NCBI RefSeq assembly: GCF_009671065.1
Contig: NZ_CP046027.1
Span: forward strand, 682,001-746,000
Length of the DNA: 64,000 bases
Source of the DNA: Neisseria brasiliensis
Lineage (GTDB): Bacteria; Pseudomonadota; Gammaproteobacteria; Burkholderiales; Neisseriaceae
Direction of reading: 5' to 3'
The position numbers and the translations under genes were made by a program. The notes under the pieces are model-generated. The model was not told the origin of the DNA. It did no database searches and saw only the letters and a program-made list of their open reading frames with translations. Of the stretch, positions 7,861 to 16,416 are shown piece after piece (the stretch's first letter is position 1; every line of letters starts with the position of its first letter).

Positions 7861-9117
7861 ATGAAGAGCCCCGATTTATATACCATTGCCCAAGTTGCTG
7901 ATATTCTCAGCGTATCTAAAGAAACTTTGCGTCGTTGGGATAAAAATGGAACGCTTGTTCCACAACGCCAGTATGACAACAATTACCGCCTTTATACCAA
8001 AGAACAATTAGAACATTTTGAAGAAGCGCGGATTTTATTCAACAGTAACTGGGATGAAGAAATTCAAACCCAACCACTACGCCGATATAAATTGCTTGAA
8101 TTGTTTGCAGGTGCAGGTGGTTTAGCAGTAGGTATGGAAAAAGCAGGCTTTGATTCAGTTTTATTAAACGAATTGGATGCTGCCGCCTGTAAGACACTTC
8201 GAAAAAACCGCCCAGAATGGAATGTAGTAGAAGGAGATATTTCTAAGGTGGATTTTACCCCTTATTATAATCAAATCGATATTCTTTCAGGTGGTTTCCC
8301 TTGCCAAGCCTTTTCTTATGCAGGTAAGAAATTAGGCTTTGAAGATACGCGCGGTACGCTGTTTTTTGAATTTGCACGCGCGGTTAAAGAAACCAATCCC
8401 AAAGTATTCTTAGCAGAAAACGTGCGGGGTTTATTAGCTCATGACGACGGTAAAACGCTGGCGACCATTAGCAGTATCATTGAAGAGCTTGGCTATTATT
8501 TAGTTCCGCCAAGAGTTTTAAAAGCCGTGTTTTATAAAGTACCGCAAAAGCGTGAACGCTTGTTTTTAATCGGCATCCGCAAAGACTTAGCTAAAAAAGT
8601 CAACTTCCATTGGCCTTCACCTTATCATCGGATTATGACTTTGGAAGATGCGTTTAAATCAGGTGAACTATACACCGCAGATGTTCCTCAATCTGAGGGG
8701 CAAAAATATCCGAAACGCAAAGCTGAAATTATGACTCATGTTCCTGCAGGCGGTTATTGGAAAGATTTACCTGATGATTTGCAGCGTGAATACATGCAAA
8801 AAAGTTATTTTTTAGGTGGAGGAAAAACAGGTATGGCTCGCCGACTAGCTTGGGATGAACCGAGCCTGACTTTGACCTGCGCACCAGCACAAAAGCAGAC
8901 AGAACGTTGCCATCCTGAAGAAACTCGCCCTCTAACCGTAAGGGAGTATGCTCGTATTCAAACTTTTCCCGATGAATGGCAATTTGAAGGCTCATTAACT
9001 GCACAATACAAACAGATCGGCAATGCTGTCCCTGTCAATTTAGCATTGGCAGTCGGCAAAGCATTAATCCGTTTATTAAATGATATTGAAACCACCATTG
9101 AAGCAGAAGCAGCATAA
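7861..9117 (+). CDS. C5 cytosine DNA methyltransferase with N-terminal MerR-like HTH
   Basis: The 418-residue enzyme protects DNA against the preceding endonuclease by methylating cytosine C5. Its motifs are in canonical order: LFAGAGG (motif I), GGFPCQAFSYAG with the catalytic Pro-Cys (motif IV), AENVRG (motif VI), PQKRERLFLIG (motif VIII) and QIGNAVPV (motif X). Residues 5-45 (YTIAQVADILSVSKETLRRW) form a MerR/excisionase-type helix-turn-helix, so the enzyme may also bind and repress its own promoter. The ATG at 7861 is chosen. An in-frame TTG at 7846 is the only other option, because a TAA lies at 7840. Neither has a clear ribosome site. The gap to the endonuclease is 74 bases. Confidence 0.9.
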   Translation: MKSPDLYTIAQVADILSVSKETLRRWDKNGTLVPQRQYDNNYRLYTKEQLEHFEEARILFNSNWDEEIQTQPLRRYKLLELFAGAGGLAVGMEKAGFDSVLLNELDAAACKTLRKNRPEWNVVEGDISKVDFTPYYNQIDILSGGFPCQAFSYAGKKLGFEDTRGTLFFEFARAVKETNPKVFLAENVRGLLAHDDGKTLATISSIIEELGYYLVPPRVLKAVFYKVPQKRERLFLIGIRKDLAKKVNFHWPSPYHRIMTLEDAFKSGELYTADVPQSEGQKYPKRKAEIMTHVPAGGYWKDLPDDLQREYMQKSYFLGGGKTGMARRLAWDEPSLTLTCAPAQKQTERCHPEETRPLTVREYARIQTFPDEWQFEGSLTAQYKQIGNAVPVNLALAVGKALIRLLNDIETTIEAEAA

Positions 9118-9120
9118 GTA

Positions 9121-9174
9121 AAGGCCGTCTGAAACACTTTTTAAATATTTAAATATTGTATTTTCAGACGGCCT
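9121..9174. terminator. Inverted DUS pair after the R-M operon
   Basis: AAGGCCGTCTGAA and TTCAGACGGCC are separated by an AT-rich loop of nearly 30 bases containing a repeated TAAATATT. It bounds the R-M module on the right; a DUS with a degenerate partner at about 6987-7012 bounds it on the left. Confidence 0.75.
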
Positions 9175-9225
9175 GTCTTGCTTTAATCTTTAAACCTTAC
9201 TTAATCAGCCAAAAGGAGCCCCACC

Positions 9226-9633
9226 ATGTCCCACATCTCCACCGTCCGCTACACCTGCAACCTGCATAACGATTTAACCCACCTGCAAAGCGGCGACACG
9301 ATTTCTACCGATGCGCCGACCGACAACAACGGTAAAGGCGAAGCGTTTTCGCCTACGGACTTGCTGGCCACTTCGCTGGCTGCGTGTGCGCTGACGATTA
9401 TGGGCATGAAAGCCGATGATTTGGGCGTGGACTTAGCCGGTGCGCGAGCGGAAGTGGGCAAGGAAATGTCAGCCAATCCGCGCCGTGTGGCGAAGGTGGC
9501 GGTTGATTTTTATTTGAGCGAAAGTTTAGACGAACGCAGCCGCACGGTTTTGGAAGCGGCGGCGCATACTTGTCCGGTGGCGAAAAGTTTGAGCGCGGAT
9601 TTGGTGCAGGTGTTTAATTTTCATTATGTTTGA
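9226..9633 (+). CDS. OsmC/Ohr family hydroperoxide-type protein
   Basis: The 135-residue protein has the OsmC fold signature, with the two conserved peroxidatic-type cysteines at 54 (SLAACALTIMG) and 116 (AAHTCPVAKSL). The FSPTDLLATSLAAC segment is the helix that carries the first one. OsmC proteins reduce organic and lipid hydroperoxides in the cytoplasm; the YhfA/OsmC-like subgroup is less well understood and this may belong to it. A strong AAAGGAG lies upstream. It is transcribed alone, between DUS terminators. Confidence 0.85.
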   Translation: MSHISTVRYTCNLHNDLTHLQSGDTISTDAPTDNNGKGEAFSPTDLLATSLAACALTIMGMKADDLGVDLAGARAEVGKEMSANPRRVAKVAVDFYLSESLDERSRTVLEAAAHTCPVAKSLSADLVQVFNFHYV

Positions 9634-9666
9634 TGGCTTTGCTGCACTGGCTTGCTTGAAAAAATA

Positions 9667-9730
9667 AAAAGGCCGTCTGAACGGGTTAAACGAAATCAAT
9701 CGATTTCCAAACCTGTTCAGACGGCCTTTT
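9667..9730. terminator. Inverted DUS pair between convergent genes
   Basis: AAAAGGCCGTCTGAAC and GTTCAGACGGCCTTTT enclose a 31-base loop that itself contains the palindrome AATCGATT-like sequence. It serves osmC and the convergent histidine-rich gene. Confidence 0.8.
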
Positions 9731-9753
9731 AATAGTGAAGCGTTGAATCTGTT

Positions 9754-10089
9754 TTATTTGACGATTTCTACCGGACCATGGTCATCGCAGTGGTCGCCGT
9801 GTTGGTGGTGCAGGCGGCCGTTGACGATGTAGTCAACGTGGTCGCCGTGTGGCACGGCTTCGTGGCCACAGCCTTCGCCGTGAACGTGGTCGCCGCAGTC
9901 GCTGACCGGATGGCAGCCGTCTGGATTGGTGTCGTTAACGGCTAAGGTGTGTTCGTCGTAGTGGCCGTCGTGTTCGTGGTGCAGATGACCGTCGTGCAGG
10001 TAGTCGATGTGGTCATCGTGTTTGATGGCAGTGTGGCCGCAACCTTGGCCGTGAACGTGATTGTGTTCGTGATGTGTTTTGCAGGTCAT
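9754..10089 (-). CDS. Histidine-rich metal-binding protein with a tandem repeat
   Basis: The 111-residue protein is a tandem duplication of a module of about 50 residues: HGQGCGHTAIKHDDHIDYLH followed by a His cluster, then HGEGCGHEAVPHGDHVDYIV followed by another. More than a fifth of its residues are histidine, with paired Cys and many Asp/Glu, so it should bind zinc or nickel. There is no signal peptide or membrane segment, which suggests a cytoplasmic store or chaperone. The start at 10089 is chosen because GGAGG lies 7 bases upstream; an ATG at 10104 lies just upstream of that site. A Zur-like box lies about 106 bases upstream, which suggests induction under zinc shortage. Similar proteins exist in other Proteobacteria without proven function. 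Confidence 0.82.
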   Translation of the reverse strand: MTCKTHHEHNHVHGQGCGHTAIKHDDHIDYLHDGHLHHEHDGHYDEHTLAVNDTNPDGCHPVSDCGDHVHGEGCGHEAVPHGDHVDYIVNGRLHHQHGDHCDDHGPVEIVK

Positions 10090-10194
10090 GATGGTTTCCT
10101 CCATAAGATGGTCGCCTGTTCAGGCAGAATTAGTATGTGTTATCTTATTCTCTTCTCGAAATTTAGTCAATAACTTTTTGATTTTAAACAGTTT

Positions 10195-10209
10195 TGTTAT
10201 ATTATATCA
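10195..10209 (-). promoter_or_regulatory. Candidate Zur box upstream of the histidine-rich gene
   Basis: TGTTATATTATATCA fits the Neisseria Zur consensus TGTTATDWHATAACA, as I remember it, at 14 of 15 positions. It lies in the shared upstream region of the histidine-rich gene (minus strand) and the mscS-like gene (plus strand, about 100 bases away). The identity of the metal-binding neighbour supports the reading. Confidence 0.55.
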
Positions 10210-10312
10210 GTTATGGTATAGCATTCTCATATGAGCGGCACAAGCATTTTTTTCAGACGGCCTTTATAATGCGTGTTCATCATAACATGCTGTCTGAAAC
10301 GGAAAACACGAT

Positions 10313-11164
10313 ATGTGGGATACTGTAAAACTTTGGCTGCAAGAGATTCCGGTCAGCTATGAAATCATTGAATCGGTGCTGATGATTATCGGCATTTTGG
10401 CGGTGCGCTCGCTGCTTTTGAGCGCGCATTTCCGCAGCCATCCGGATTTGTCGATTGATGCCAAGCGCCGCGCGTTGGTGGTGAGCCGCAATGTCACGCT
10501 GATTTTGGTATTGCTCGGTTTGGCGATGATTTGGGCGGCGCAAATTCAGACGGTGGCTTTGTCGATGTTTGCGGTGGCGGCGGCGATTGTGGTGGCCACC
10601 AAAGAATTGATTATGTGTTTGTCGGGCAGCATCCTGCGCTCGATTACCAAGCAGTATTCGGTGGGCGATTATATTGAAATCAACGGCTTGCGCGGGCGGG
10701 TGGTCGATATTAATTTATTGAACACTTTGATGATGGAAATCGGCCCCAATGCTTTGGTCGGCCAGCTTTCGGGCGACACGATTTCGTTCCCCAACAGCCT
10801 GCTGCTCAATCATAATGTGCGCCGCGATAATGTGTTGGGGCCTTATGTGATTCACACGGTGCAAATTCCCGTGCCGATTCATTTGGATTCGGATGCGGTG
10901 GTGCCGCGTTTGAGGGCGGTATTGGAGCCGTTGTGCGCGCCTTATATTGCCGATATTTCCAAGTATCTGGAAGCGGTGCAGGTGGAAAAGCTGTTTATCA
11001 CGCCTGCCGCCGAGCCGCGCGTGACCCGTGTGCCGCATGATGACAAGGTGTACAACATTATCGTGCGTTTTGCCGCGCCGGTGGCGAAGCGTTTGGAAAT
11101 TCAGCAAACGGTGTTGGATGAATTTTTGCGGGTGCAGCATCAATTATTGCATGCCGATTCATAA
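10313..11164 (+). CDS. Small-conductance mechanosensitive channel, MscS family
   Basis: The 283-residue inner-membrane protein has two predicted TM helices in the N-terminal third (about residues 18-36 and 62-80). The pore-lining TM3 follows at about 82-112 (LSMFAVAAAIVVATKELIMC). The MscS beta domain comes next at about 115-175 (YSVGDYIEINGLRGRVVDIN), then an alpha/beta C-terminal domain. MscS channels release solutes on hypo-osmotic shock. A glycine-poor TM3 with acidic KE suggests a variant of the family rather than canonical MscS. A hairpin (ACCACCC...GGGTGGT plus T-run) at about 11179-11208 ends the gene. Confidence 0.85.
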   Translation: MWDTVKLWLQEIPVSYEIIESVLMIIGILAVRSLLLSAHFRSHPDLSIDAKRRALVVSRNVTLILVLLGLAMIWAAQIQTVALSMFAVAAAIVVATKELIMCLSGSILRSITKQYSVGDYIEINGLRGRVVDINLLNTLMMEIGPNALVGQLSGDTISFPNSLLLNHNVRRDNVLGPYVIHTVQIPVPIHLDSDAVVPRLRAVLEPLCAPYIADISKYLEAVQVEKLFITPAAEPRVTRVPHDDKVYNIIVRFAAPVAKRLEIQQTVLDEFLRVQHQLLHADS

Positions 11165-11220
11165 TCCGCGCTGATGCTTAAACCACCCTATCGGGTGGTT
11201 TGATTTTTTTCAGACGGCAT

Positions 11221-11363
11221 GAGACCTTTGCAAAACCCTAGATTTGAGTACAGTTCAAAGTTGTAGCAGCGCAGAAAGCGCAGACATATCAGCAAGATAG
11301 GCAAGCTTTCGAGCAGCGCACAACGAAGAAATGTGCCAAAGATAGGGATTTTGCAAAGGTCTC
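11221..11363 (+). mobile_element. MITE-like element, copy A (143 bp)
   Basis: The element starts GAGACCTTTGCAAAACCC and ends GGGATTTTGCAAAGGTCTC, so its termini are inverted repeats of about 18 bases with few mismatches. It is nearly identical to copy B at 14775-14917 and related to the shortened copy C at 22209-22305. It encodes no protein. The ends resemble those I recall for IS5-type elements of Neisseria, so it is probably a non-autonomous derivative. A complete AT-DUS (TTCAGACGGCAT) abuts its left end. Confidence 0.8.
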
Positions 11364-11485
11364 GGCCTGACTGTTTTCAATGTTGAACTTGAGTTCAACC
11401 AAATTGGCTCTATATATTGTTTATCGTTTTTTCGTTCAGACGGCCTCACATCACAAGGCCGTCTGAAAACACAAAGGAAAGCCCC

Positions 11486-13537
11486 ATGACCGACAACGTT
11501 TTATTATCTCTTGGCGACGAGCCGAAATTCGACCAAATCCAAACCGAACTCATCAAACCGGCCATGCAAACCGCCATCGCCGAAGCGCGCGAACAGATTG
11601 TGGCGGTCAAAGCAGAGCCCGACACCACTTGGCGCAACACGGTCGAAGCGCTCACCGACATCACCGAGCGCGTCGGCCGCATTTGGGGCGTGGTGGCGCA
11701 TTTGAATTCGGTGGTCGATACGCCTGAATTACGCGCGGTGTATAACGAATTGATGCCGGAAGTCACCGTATTTTTTACCGAAATTGGCCAAGATATTGAA
11801 TTATACGATCGTTTCAAAGCGATTAAAGCCTCTGCCGAATTCGACCGCCTGACTGAAGCACAACAAACCAAGCTCGCGCATGATTTGCGTGATTTTGTGT
11901 TGAGCGGTGCGGAATTACCGGCCGAGCAACAAGCCGGACTGGCCGCGCTGCAAACCGAAGGCGCGCAATTGTCTGCCCAATTCTCGCAAAACGTTTTGGA
12001 CTCAACCGATGCGTTTGCGCTGTATTTTGATGATGCCGCGCCGCTGGCCGGTATTCCTGAAGATGCGCAAGCCATGTTTGCCGCCGCAGCCGAAGCGGAA
12101 GGCAAAAGCGGCTACAAAGTCGGCCTGCAAATGCCACATTATCTGGCCGTGATGCAATACGCCGACAACCGCGAACTGCGCGAACAAATCTACCGCACCT
12201 ATGTCACCCGCGCCAGTGAATTAAGCAACGACGGTAAATTCGACAACACTGCCAACATCAACCGCACCTTGGAAATCGCCTTACAAACCGCCAAGCTGCT
12301 CGGTTTTGCCAACTATGCCGAATTGTCGCTGGCCACCAAAATGGCCGACACACCGGCGCAAGTCACCGATTTTCTGCGCGATTTGGCCAAACGTGCCAAA
12401 CCGTTTGCCGAAAAAGACTTGGCCGAAGTGCGTGCCTTTGCCGCCGAAGAATTGGGTTTGGCCGACCCGCAGCCGTGGGATTTGACCTACGCGGGTGAGA
12501 AATTGCGCCAAGCCAAATATGCCTTCAGCGAAACCGAAGTGAAAAAATATTTTCCGGTCAGCAAAGTGCTGCACGGCCTGTTTGCCCAAATCAACCGCTT
12601 ATACGGCGTGAATTTCATCGAAAAACGCGTGCCGGTTTGGCATCCTGACGTGCGCTACTTTGAATTGGAAAACGGTGGCGCGATTATCGGCGGCGTGTAC
12701 ATGGATTTGTATGCCCGCGAAGGCAAGCGCGGCGGTGCGTGGATGAACGACTACAAAGGCCGCCGCCGCTTTATGGATGGCGACCGCGCCGGTCAAATCC
12801 AAACCCCGACCGCGTATTTGGTGTGCAACTTCACCCCGCCGGTGGGCGGCAAAGAACCACGCTTGAGCCACGATGAAATCCTGACCCTGTTCCACGAAAC
12901 CGGCCATGGACTGCACCATTTATTGAGCCAAGTGGAAGAACTCGGCGTGAGCGGCATCAACGGCGTGGAATGGGATGCGGTCGAGCTGCCGAGCCAGTTT
13001 ATGGAAAATTTCGTGTGGGAATACGATGTCTTAGCGGAAATGTCTGCCCACGAAGACAACGGCGCTGCCCTGCCGCGCGAATTATTCGACAAAATGGTCG
13101 CCGCCAAAAACTTCCAACGCGGCCTGTTTATGGTACGCCAAATGGAATTCGCCCTGTTTGACATGCTGATTCACAGCGAAACCGATGCAGGCCGTCTGAA
13201 CAACTGGGCGCAAGTGCTGGACGATGTGCGCGAAGAAGTCGCTGTGATTCGTCCGCCGCAATACAACCGTTTCGCCTTGAGCTTCGGCCACATCTTCGCC
13301 GGCGGCTACTCGGCCGGCTATTACAGCTACGCATGGGCGGAAGTATTGAGCGCGGATGCCTACGCCGCCTTTGAAGAAAGCGACGATTTGCGCGCCACCG
13401 GCAAACGCTTCTGGCGCGAAATTCTGGCTGTTGGCGGCTCCCGTCCTGCTGCCGAATCGTTTAAAGCCTTCCGCGGCCGCGAACCACAAATCGATGCCCT
13501 GCTGCGCCACAGTGGCTTTGATGTCAATGCGGCTTGA
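11486..13537 (+). CDS. prlC: Oligopeptidase A (M3 family metallopeptidase)
   Basis: The 683-residue cytoplasmic zinc peptidase degrades oligopeptides, including cleaved signal peptides. The M3 zinc motif HETGH is at about residue 470 (LFHETGHGLHHLL). The third ligand region is GVEWDAVELPSQFMENF, about 25 residues on. The C-terminal YSAGYYSYAWAEVLSADAY is a family hallmark. The start at 11486 has an AAAGGAAAG ribosome site; the longer open frame upstream (from 11417) runs through DUS sequence and is not used. The length agrees with E. coli PrlC (about 680). The gene stands alone behind MITE copy A and a DUS pair at about 11433-11468. Confidence 0.95.
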   Translation: MTDNVLLSLGDEPKFDQIQTELIKPAMQTAIAEAREQIVAVKAEPDTTWRNTVEALTDITERVGRIWGVVAHLNSVVDTPELRAVYNELMPEVTVFFTEIGQDIELYDRFKAIKASAEFDRLTEAQQTKLAHDLRDFVLSGAELPAEQQAGLAALQTEGAQLSAQFSQNVLDSTDAFALYFDDAAPLAGIPEDAQAMFAAAAEAEGKSGYKVGLQMPHYLAVMQYADNRELREQIYRTYVTRASELSNDGKFDNTANINRTLEIALQTAKLLGFANYAELSLATKMADTPAQVTDFLRDLAKRAKPFAEKDLAEVRAFAAEELGLADPQPWDLTYAGEKLRQAKYAFSETEVKKYFPVSKVLHGLFAQINRLYGVNFIEKRVPVWHPDVRYFELENGGAIIGGVYMDLYAREGKRGGAWMNDYKGRRRFMDGDRAGQIQTPTAYLVCNFTPPVGGKEPRLSHDEILTLFHETGHGLHHLLSQVEELGVSGINGVEWDAVELPSQFMENFVWEYDVLAEMSAHEDNGAALPRELFDKMVAAKNFQRGLFMVRQMEFALFDMLIHSETDAGRLNNWAQVLDDVREEVAVIRPPQYNRFALSFGHIFAGGYSAGYYSYAWAEVLSADAYAAFEESDDLRATGKRFWREILAVGGSRPAAESFKAFRGREPQIDALLRHSGFDVNAA

Positions 13538-13560
13538 TTGAAGGTTGATTAAGTGGTGAT

Positions 13561-13596
13561 AAAGGCCGTCTGAAACTGTATGTTCAGACGGCCTTT
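13561..13596. terminator. Inverted DUS pair after prlC
   Basis: AAAGGCCGTCTGAA and TTCAGACGGCCTTT are separated by 8 bases. Confidence 0.85.
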
Positions 13597-13663
13597 ATCC
13601 CACCATCTGCCTACTTTTACGGCATAATACGCCTTAACTTTACGCTTAAAAACTGCGCACACC

Positions 13664-14731
13664 ATGAGCCTACACCCACCTTCGCCCACGCTTTACCGCA
13701 ACGCTACTTACCTGATGATGGCCGTCAGCTTATGGGGCATTTTGTATTTCCGTTTGCTGCCGTTGTTGTTTGCGGTGATTCTGACCTATGTGTTCATCAC
13801 CAAAACCAACGGCATCATTTTGTGGCTGCGCCGCCGATTGCTGTCACGCAATACGCTGCTCGACCGCTCGTTAAGCGTGCAAAACATCAACCTGCTCTCA
13901 ACCACGCTGACCATCGGCATTGTGTCGCTGATTTTGTTTTTACTGTCGATGGGTATTTATCATCTGATACACGGCGGCAATATATCGGTGATGCTGGATA
14001 AGCTGGCAGCGATTTTGGCCGACACCAAAAGCAGTCATGATTTACCCGAGTTTGTGCTGAATCTGCTGCCTGATAATTTGGAGCAAATCAAGCAATACGG
14101 CATTAAGCTGATCGAAGAATACAGCGCCGCGCTGACCCGCATCAGCACCCACAGCATTGCGTCTTTCGTGCATATTTTACTGGGCATCATCATCGGCGTG
14201 ATGTTGAGCAACCACCGTTTGCGTATGCGCCGCCAACGCCGCAACATGCCGGCATTTAAGCGGGAAATGGTGCAGCGCATTGTCAATTTCGAGCTGAGTT
14301 TTGAACGCGTGTTTATCGCGCAGGCAAAAATCTCCTTGGTCGATACTTTCCTTACCGGCCTGTATCTTTACCTGATTCTGCCGCTTTTTGATATCGAGCT
14401 GCCGTTTCGGGTGACGGTGTTGATTATTGCCTTTATCGTCGGGCTGATTCCGGTAGCGGGCAACCTGATTTCCAACACCATCATCATCATTTTGAGCTTG
14501 GGCATTTCGCTGTATGTCGCTATCGCTTCGTTGGTGTTTTTGGTGGTGATTCACAAATTGGAATATTTTTTAAACGCCAAAATCATCGGCTCAGAAATTG
14601 AAGCCAGCGCGTGGGAGTTGCTGGTGGCGATGATAGTATTCGAGCGCATATTCGGCGTCGGCGGCATTGTGGTCGCGCCGGTTTATTATGCGTATGTGAA
14701 AAACGAAATGAAGTGGCAGAAGCTGATTTAA
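13664..14731 (+). CDS. AI-2E/PerM family membrane permease
   Basis: The 355-residue protein has the AI-2E transporter layout: hydrophobic helices at about residues 14-46, 83-103 and 168-186, and a C-terminal bundle from about 215 to 345. It contains the family segment VGLIPVAGNLISNTIIIILS near residue 262 (a glycine/proline-rich turn between helices). Members are described as exporters of autoinducer-2 or as Na+/H+ antiporters; the substrate here cannot be told. It is monocistronic, ending just before MITE copy B. Confidence 0.85.
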   Translation: MSLHPPSPTLYRNATYLMMAVSLWGILYFRLLPLLFAVILTYVFITKTNGIILWLRRRLLSRNTLLDRSLSVQNINLLSTTLTIGIVSLILFLLSMGIYHLIHGGNISVMLDKLAAILADTKSSHDLPEFVLNLLPDNLEQIKQYGIKLIEEYSAALTRISTHSIASFVHILLGIIIGVMLSNHRLRMRRQRRNMPAFKREMVQRIVNFELSFERVFIAQAKISLVDTFLTGLYLYLILPLFDIELPFRVTVLIIAFIVGLIPVAGNLISNTIIIILSLGISLYVAIASLVFLVVIHKLEYFLNAKIIGSEIEASAWELLVAMIVFERIFGVGGIVVAPVYYAYVKNEMKWQKLI

Positions 14732-14774
14732 GCTCATACTAACGGCCGTCTGAAAATTATTTCAGATGGCATGA

Positions 14775-14917
14775 GAGACCTTTGCAAAACCCCAGATTTG
14801 AGTGCAGTTCGAAGTTAGAGCAGCACAGAAAGCGCAGGCATATCACTTAGATAGGCAAGCTTTCGAGCAGTGCACAACGAAGAAATGTGCCCAAAATGGG
14901 GATTTTGCAAAGGTCTC
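14775..14917 (+). mobile_element. MITE-like element, copy B (143 bp)
   Basis: This copy has the same length, orientation and terminal inverted repeats as copy A, with scattered substitutions. It lies between the AI-2E permease and the aromatic amino acid permease, next to a DUS variant (TTCAGATGGCAT). The right end in both A and B is followed by GGC. Confidence 0.8.
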
Positions 14918-15037
14918 GGCATTTTTATTTTCATTCCCACCACTTTACGGCATAATAACCGCTTTACAAATATTAATACTTTCAGACGGCCTACCCCTTT
15001 GCCATGCCGTCTGAAACCTCATCCCAGAAAGTTAATT

Positions 15038-16279
15038 ATGTCTGCCAAACAACCGTCGCTCTTGGGCGGCGCGATGATTATTGCCGGTACGATTATCGGT
15101 GCCGGCATGTTTGCCAACCCCACGGCCACCTCGGGCATTTGGTTCACCGGCGCGCTGCTGGTGCTGCTCTATACATGGTTTTCCATGCTTTCCAGCGGCC
15201 TGATGATTTTGGAAGTAAACACGCATTACCCGCATGGTGCAAGTTTCGACACCATGGTGAAGGACTTGCTCGGCAAAGGCTGGAACATGGTGAACGGCTT
15301 GGCGGTGGCGTTTGTGCTGTATCTCTTAACCTATGCCTATATTTTTGTCGGCGGCGATTTGACCGCGCAAGGCTTGGGCAGCCTGACTGGCAGCGAAGTG
15401 GCCTTGCCGGTCGGCCAATTGGTGTTTTTCGGCGTATTGGCGTTTTGCGTGTGGGCTTCCACCCGCTTGGTTGACCGCCTGACCACCATCTTAATCGGCG
15501 GCATGGTCATCGCCTTTATCTGGGCGACCGGAGGCCTGATTTCCACGGTGAAGCTACCGGTGTTGTTCGACACCCAAGCCGCGCCGCACACCAGCTATTG
15601 GATTTATGTGGCGGCCGCGTTACCGGTGTGTTTGGCCTCGTTCGGCTTTCACGGCAATGTGTCCAGCCTGCTGAAATACTTCAACGGTGACGCGCCTAAA
15701 GTTGCCAAAGCCTTAAAAATCGGCACGCTGATTGCCTTGGCGATTTATGTGTTGTGGCAGTTGGCGATTCAAGGCAACCTGCCGCGAAGCGAGTTTGCCC
15801 CCGTGATTGCCGCGGAAGGCCAAGTATCGGTATTGATTGAAACCTTATCCAAATTTGTACCCACCGGCAGCATGGGTAAAGTGTTGTCGTTCTTCGCCTA
15901 CATGGCGATTGCCAGCTCGTTTTTGGGCGTGACTTTGGGCTTGTTCGACTACATCGCTGATATTTTCAAATGGAAAGAATCCGCTGCCGACCGCAGCAAA
16001 ACCGCCGCCGTGACCTTTCTGCCGCCGCTGGTTTGCTGTTTGCTGTTCCCCACCGGTTTCGTAACCGCCATCGGCTACGTCGGCTTGGCCGCAACGGTGT
16101 GGACAGCATTAATCCCTGCCATGCTGCTCTACAAATCACGCCAAAAATTCGGCCTCGGCAAAGGCTACCGCATCAGCGGCGGCGTATGGCTGATGGTGTG
16201 GGTATTCGCTTTCGGCCTCATCAACATTGCCGCGCAAATTTTGAGCCAAATGGGTGCTGTGCCTGTGTTTAAAGGCTGA
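15038..16279 (+). CDS. Aromatic amino acid permease (TyrP/Mtr family)
   Basis: The 413-residue inner-membrane protein has about 11 hydrophobic segments and belongs to the HAAAP family of tyrosine/tryptophan-proton symporters. The N-terminal GGAMIIAGTIIGAGMFANP at about residues 9-27 is the family signature, and SFGFHGNVSSLLKYF near residue 200 the second conserved block. The start at 15038 gives the signature near the N-terminus as in other members; the open frame extends upstream through the MITE and is not coding there. Which aromatic amino acid it carries cannot be told. Confidence 0.88.
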   Translation: MSAKQPSLLGGAMIIAGTIIGAGMFANPTATSGIWFTGALLVLLYTWFSMLSSGLMILEVNTHYPHGASFDTMVKDLLGKGWNMVNGLAVAFVLYLLTYAYIFVGGDLTAQGLGSLTGSEVALPVGQLVFFGVLAFCVWASTRLVDRLTTILIGGMVIAFIWATGGLISTVKLPVLFDTQAAPHTSYWIYVAAALPVCLASFGFHGNVSSLLKYFNGDAPKVAKALKIGTLIALAIYVLWQLAIQGNLPRSEFAPVIAAEGQVSVLIETLSKFVPTGSMGKVLSFFAYMAIASSFLGVTLGLFDYIADIFKWKESAADRSKTAAVTFLPPLVCCLLFPTGFVTAIGYVGLAATVWTALIPAMLLYKSRQKFGLGKGYRISGGVWLMVWVFAFGLINIAAQILSQMGAVPVFKG

Positions 16280-16337
16280 TATCAGGCCGTCTGAACAGTT
16301 ATCTTCCATCATTCAACGCTGTTCACTTTAAACATAA

Positions 16338-16370
16338 AACCTGAGTTCCTCACAGAACTCAGGTTTTTTT
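16338..16370 (+). terminator. Rho-independent terminator
   Basis: AACCTGAGTTC and GAACTCAGGTT form an 11-bp stem around TCACA-like loop bases, followed by TTTTTT. It ends the amino acid permease gene and is not DUS-derived. Confidence 0.88.
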
Positions 16371-16416
16371 ATTGCACTCCACCGTTTTTCAGACGGCCTC
16401 AATAATCTTGACTCAA

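Noticed and set aside
11221..11363. Correia repeat (CREE)
   Set aside because: Length is similar, but the termini do not match the TATAGTGGATTAA-type ends of Correia elements.
14802..15014. Possible small protein in MITE copy B
   Set aside because: The frame crosses the element end and DUS sequence, and copies A and C do not keep it open, so the element is non-coding.
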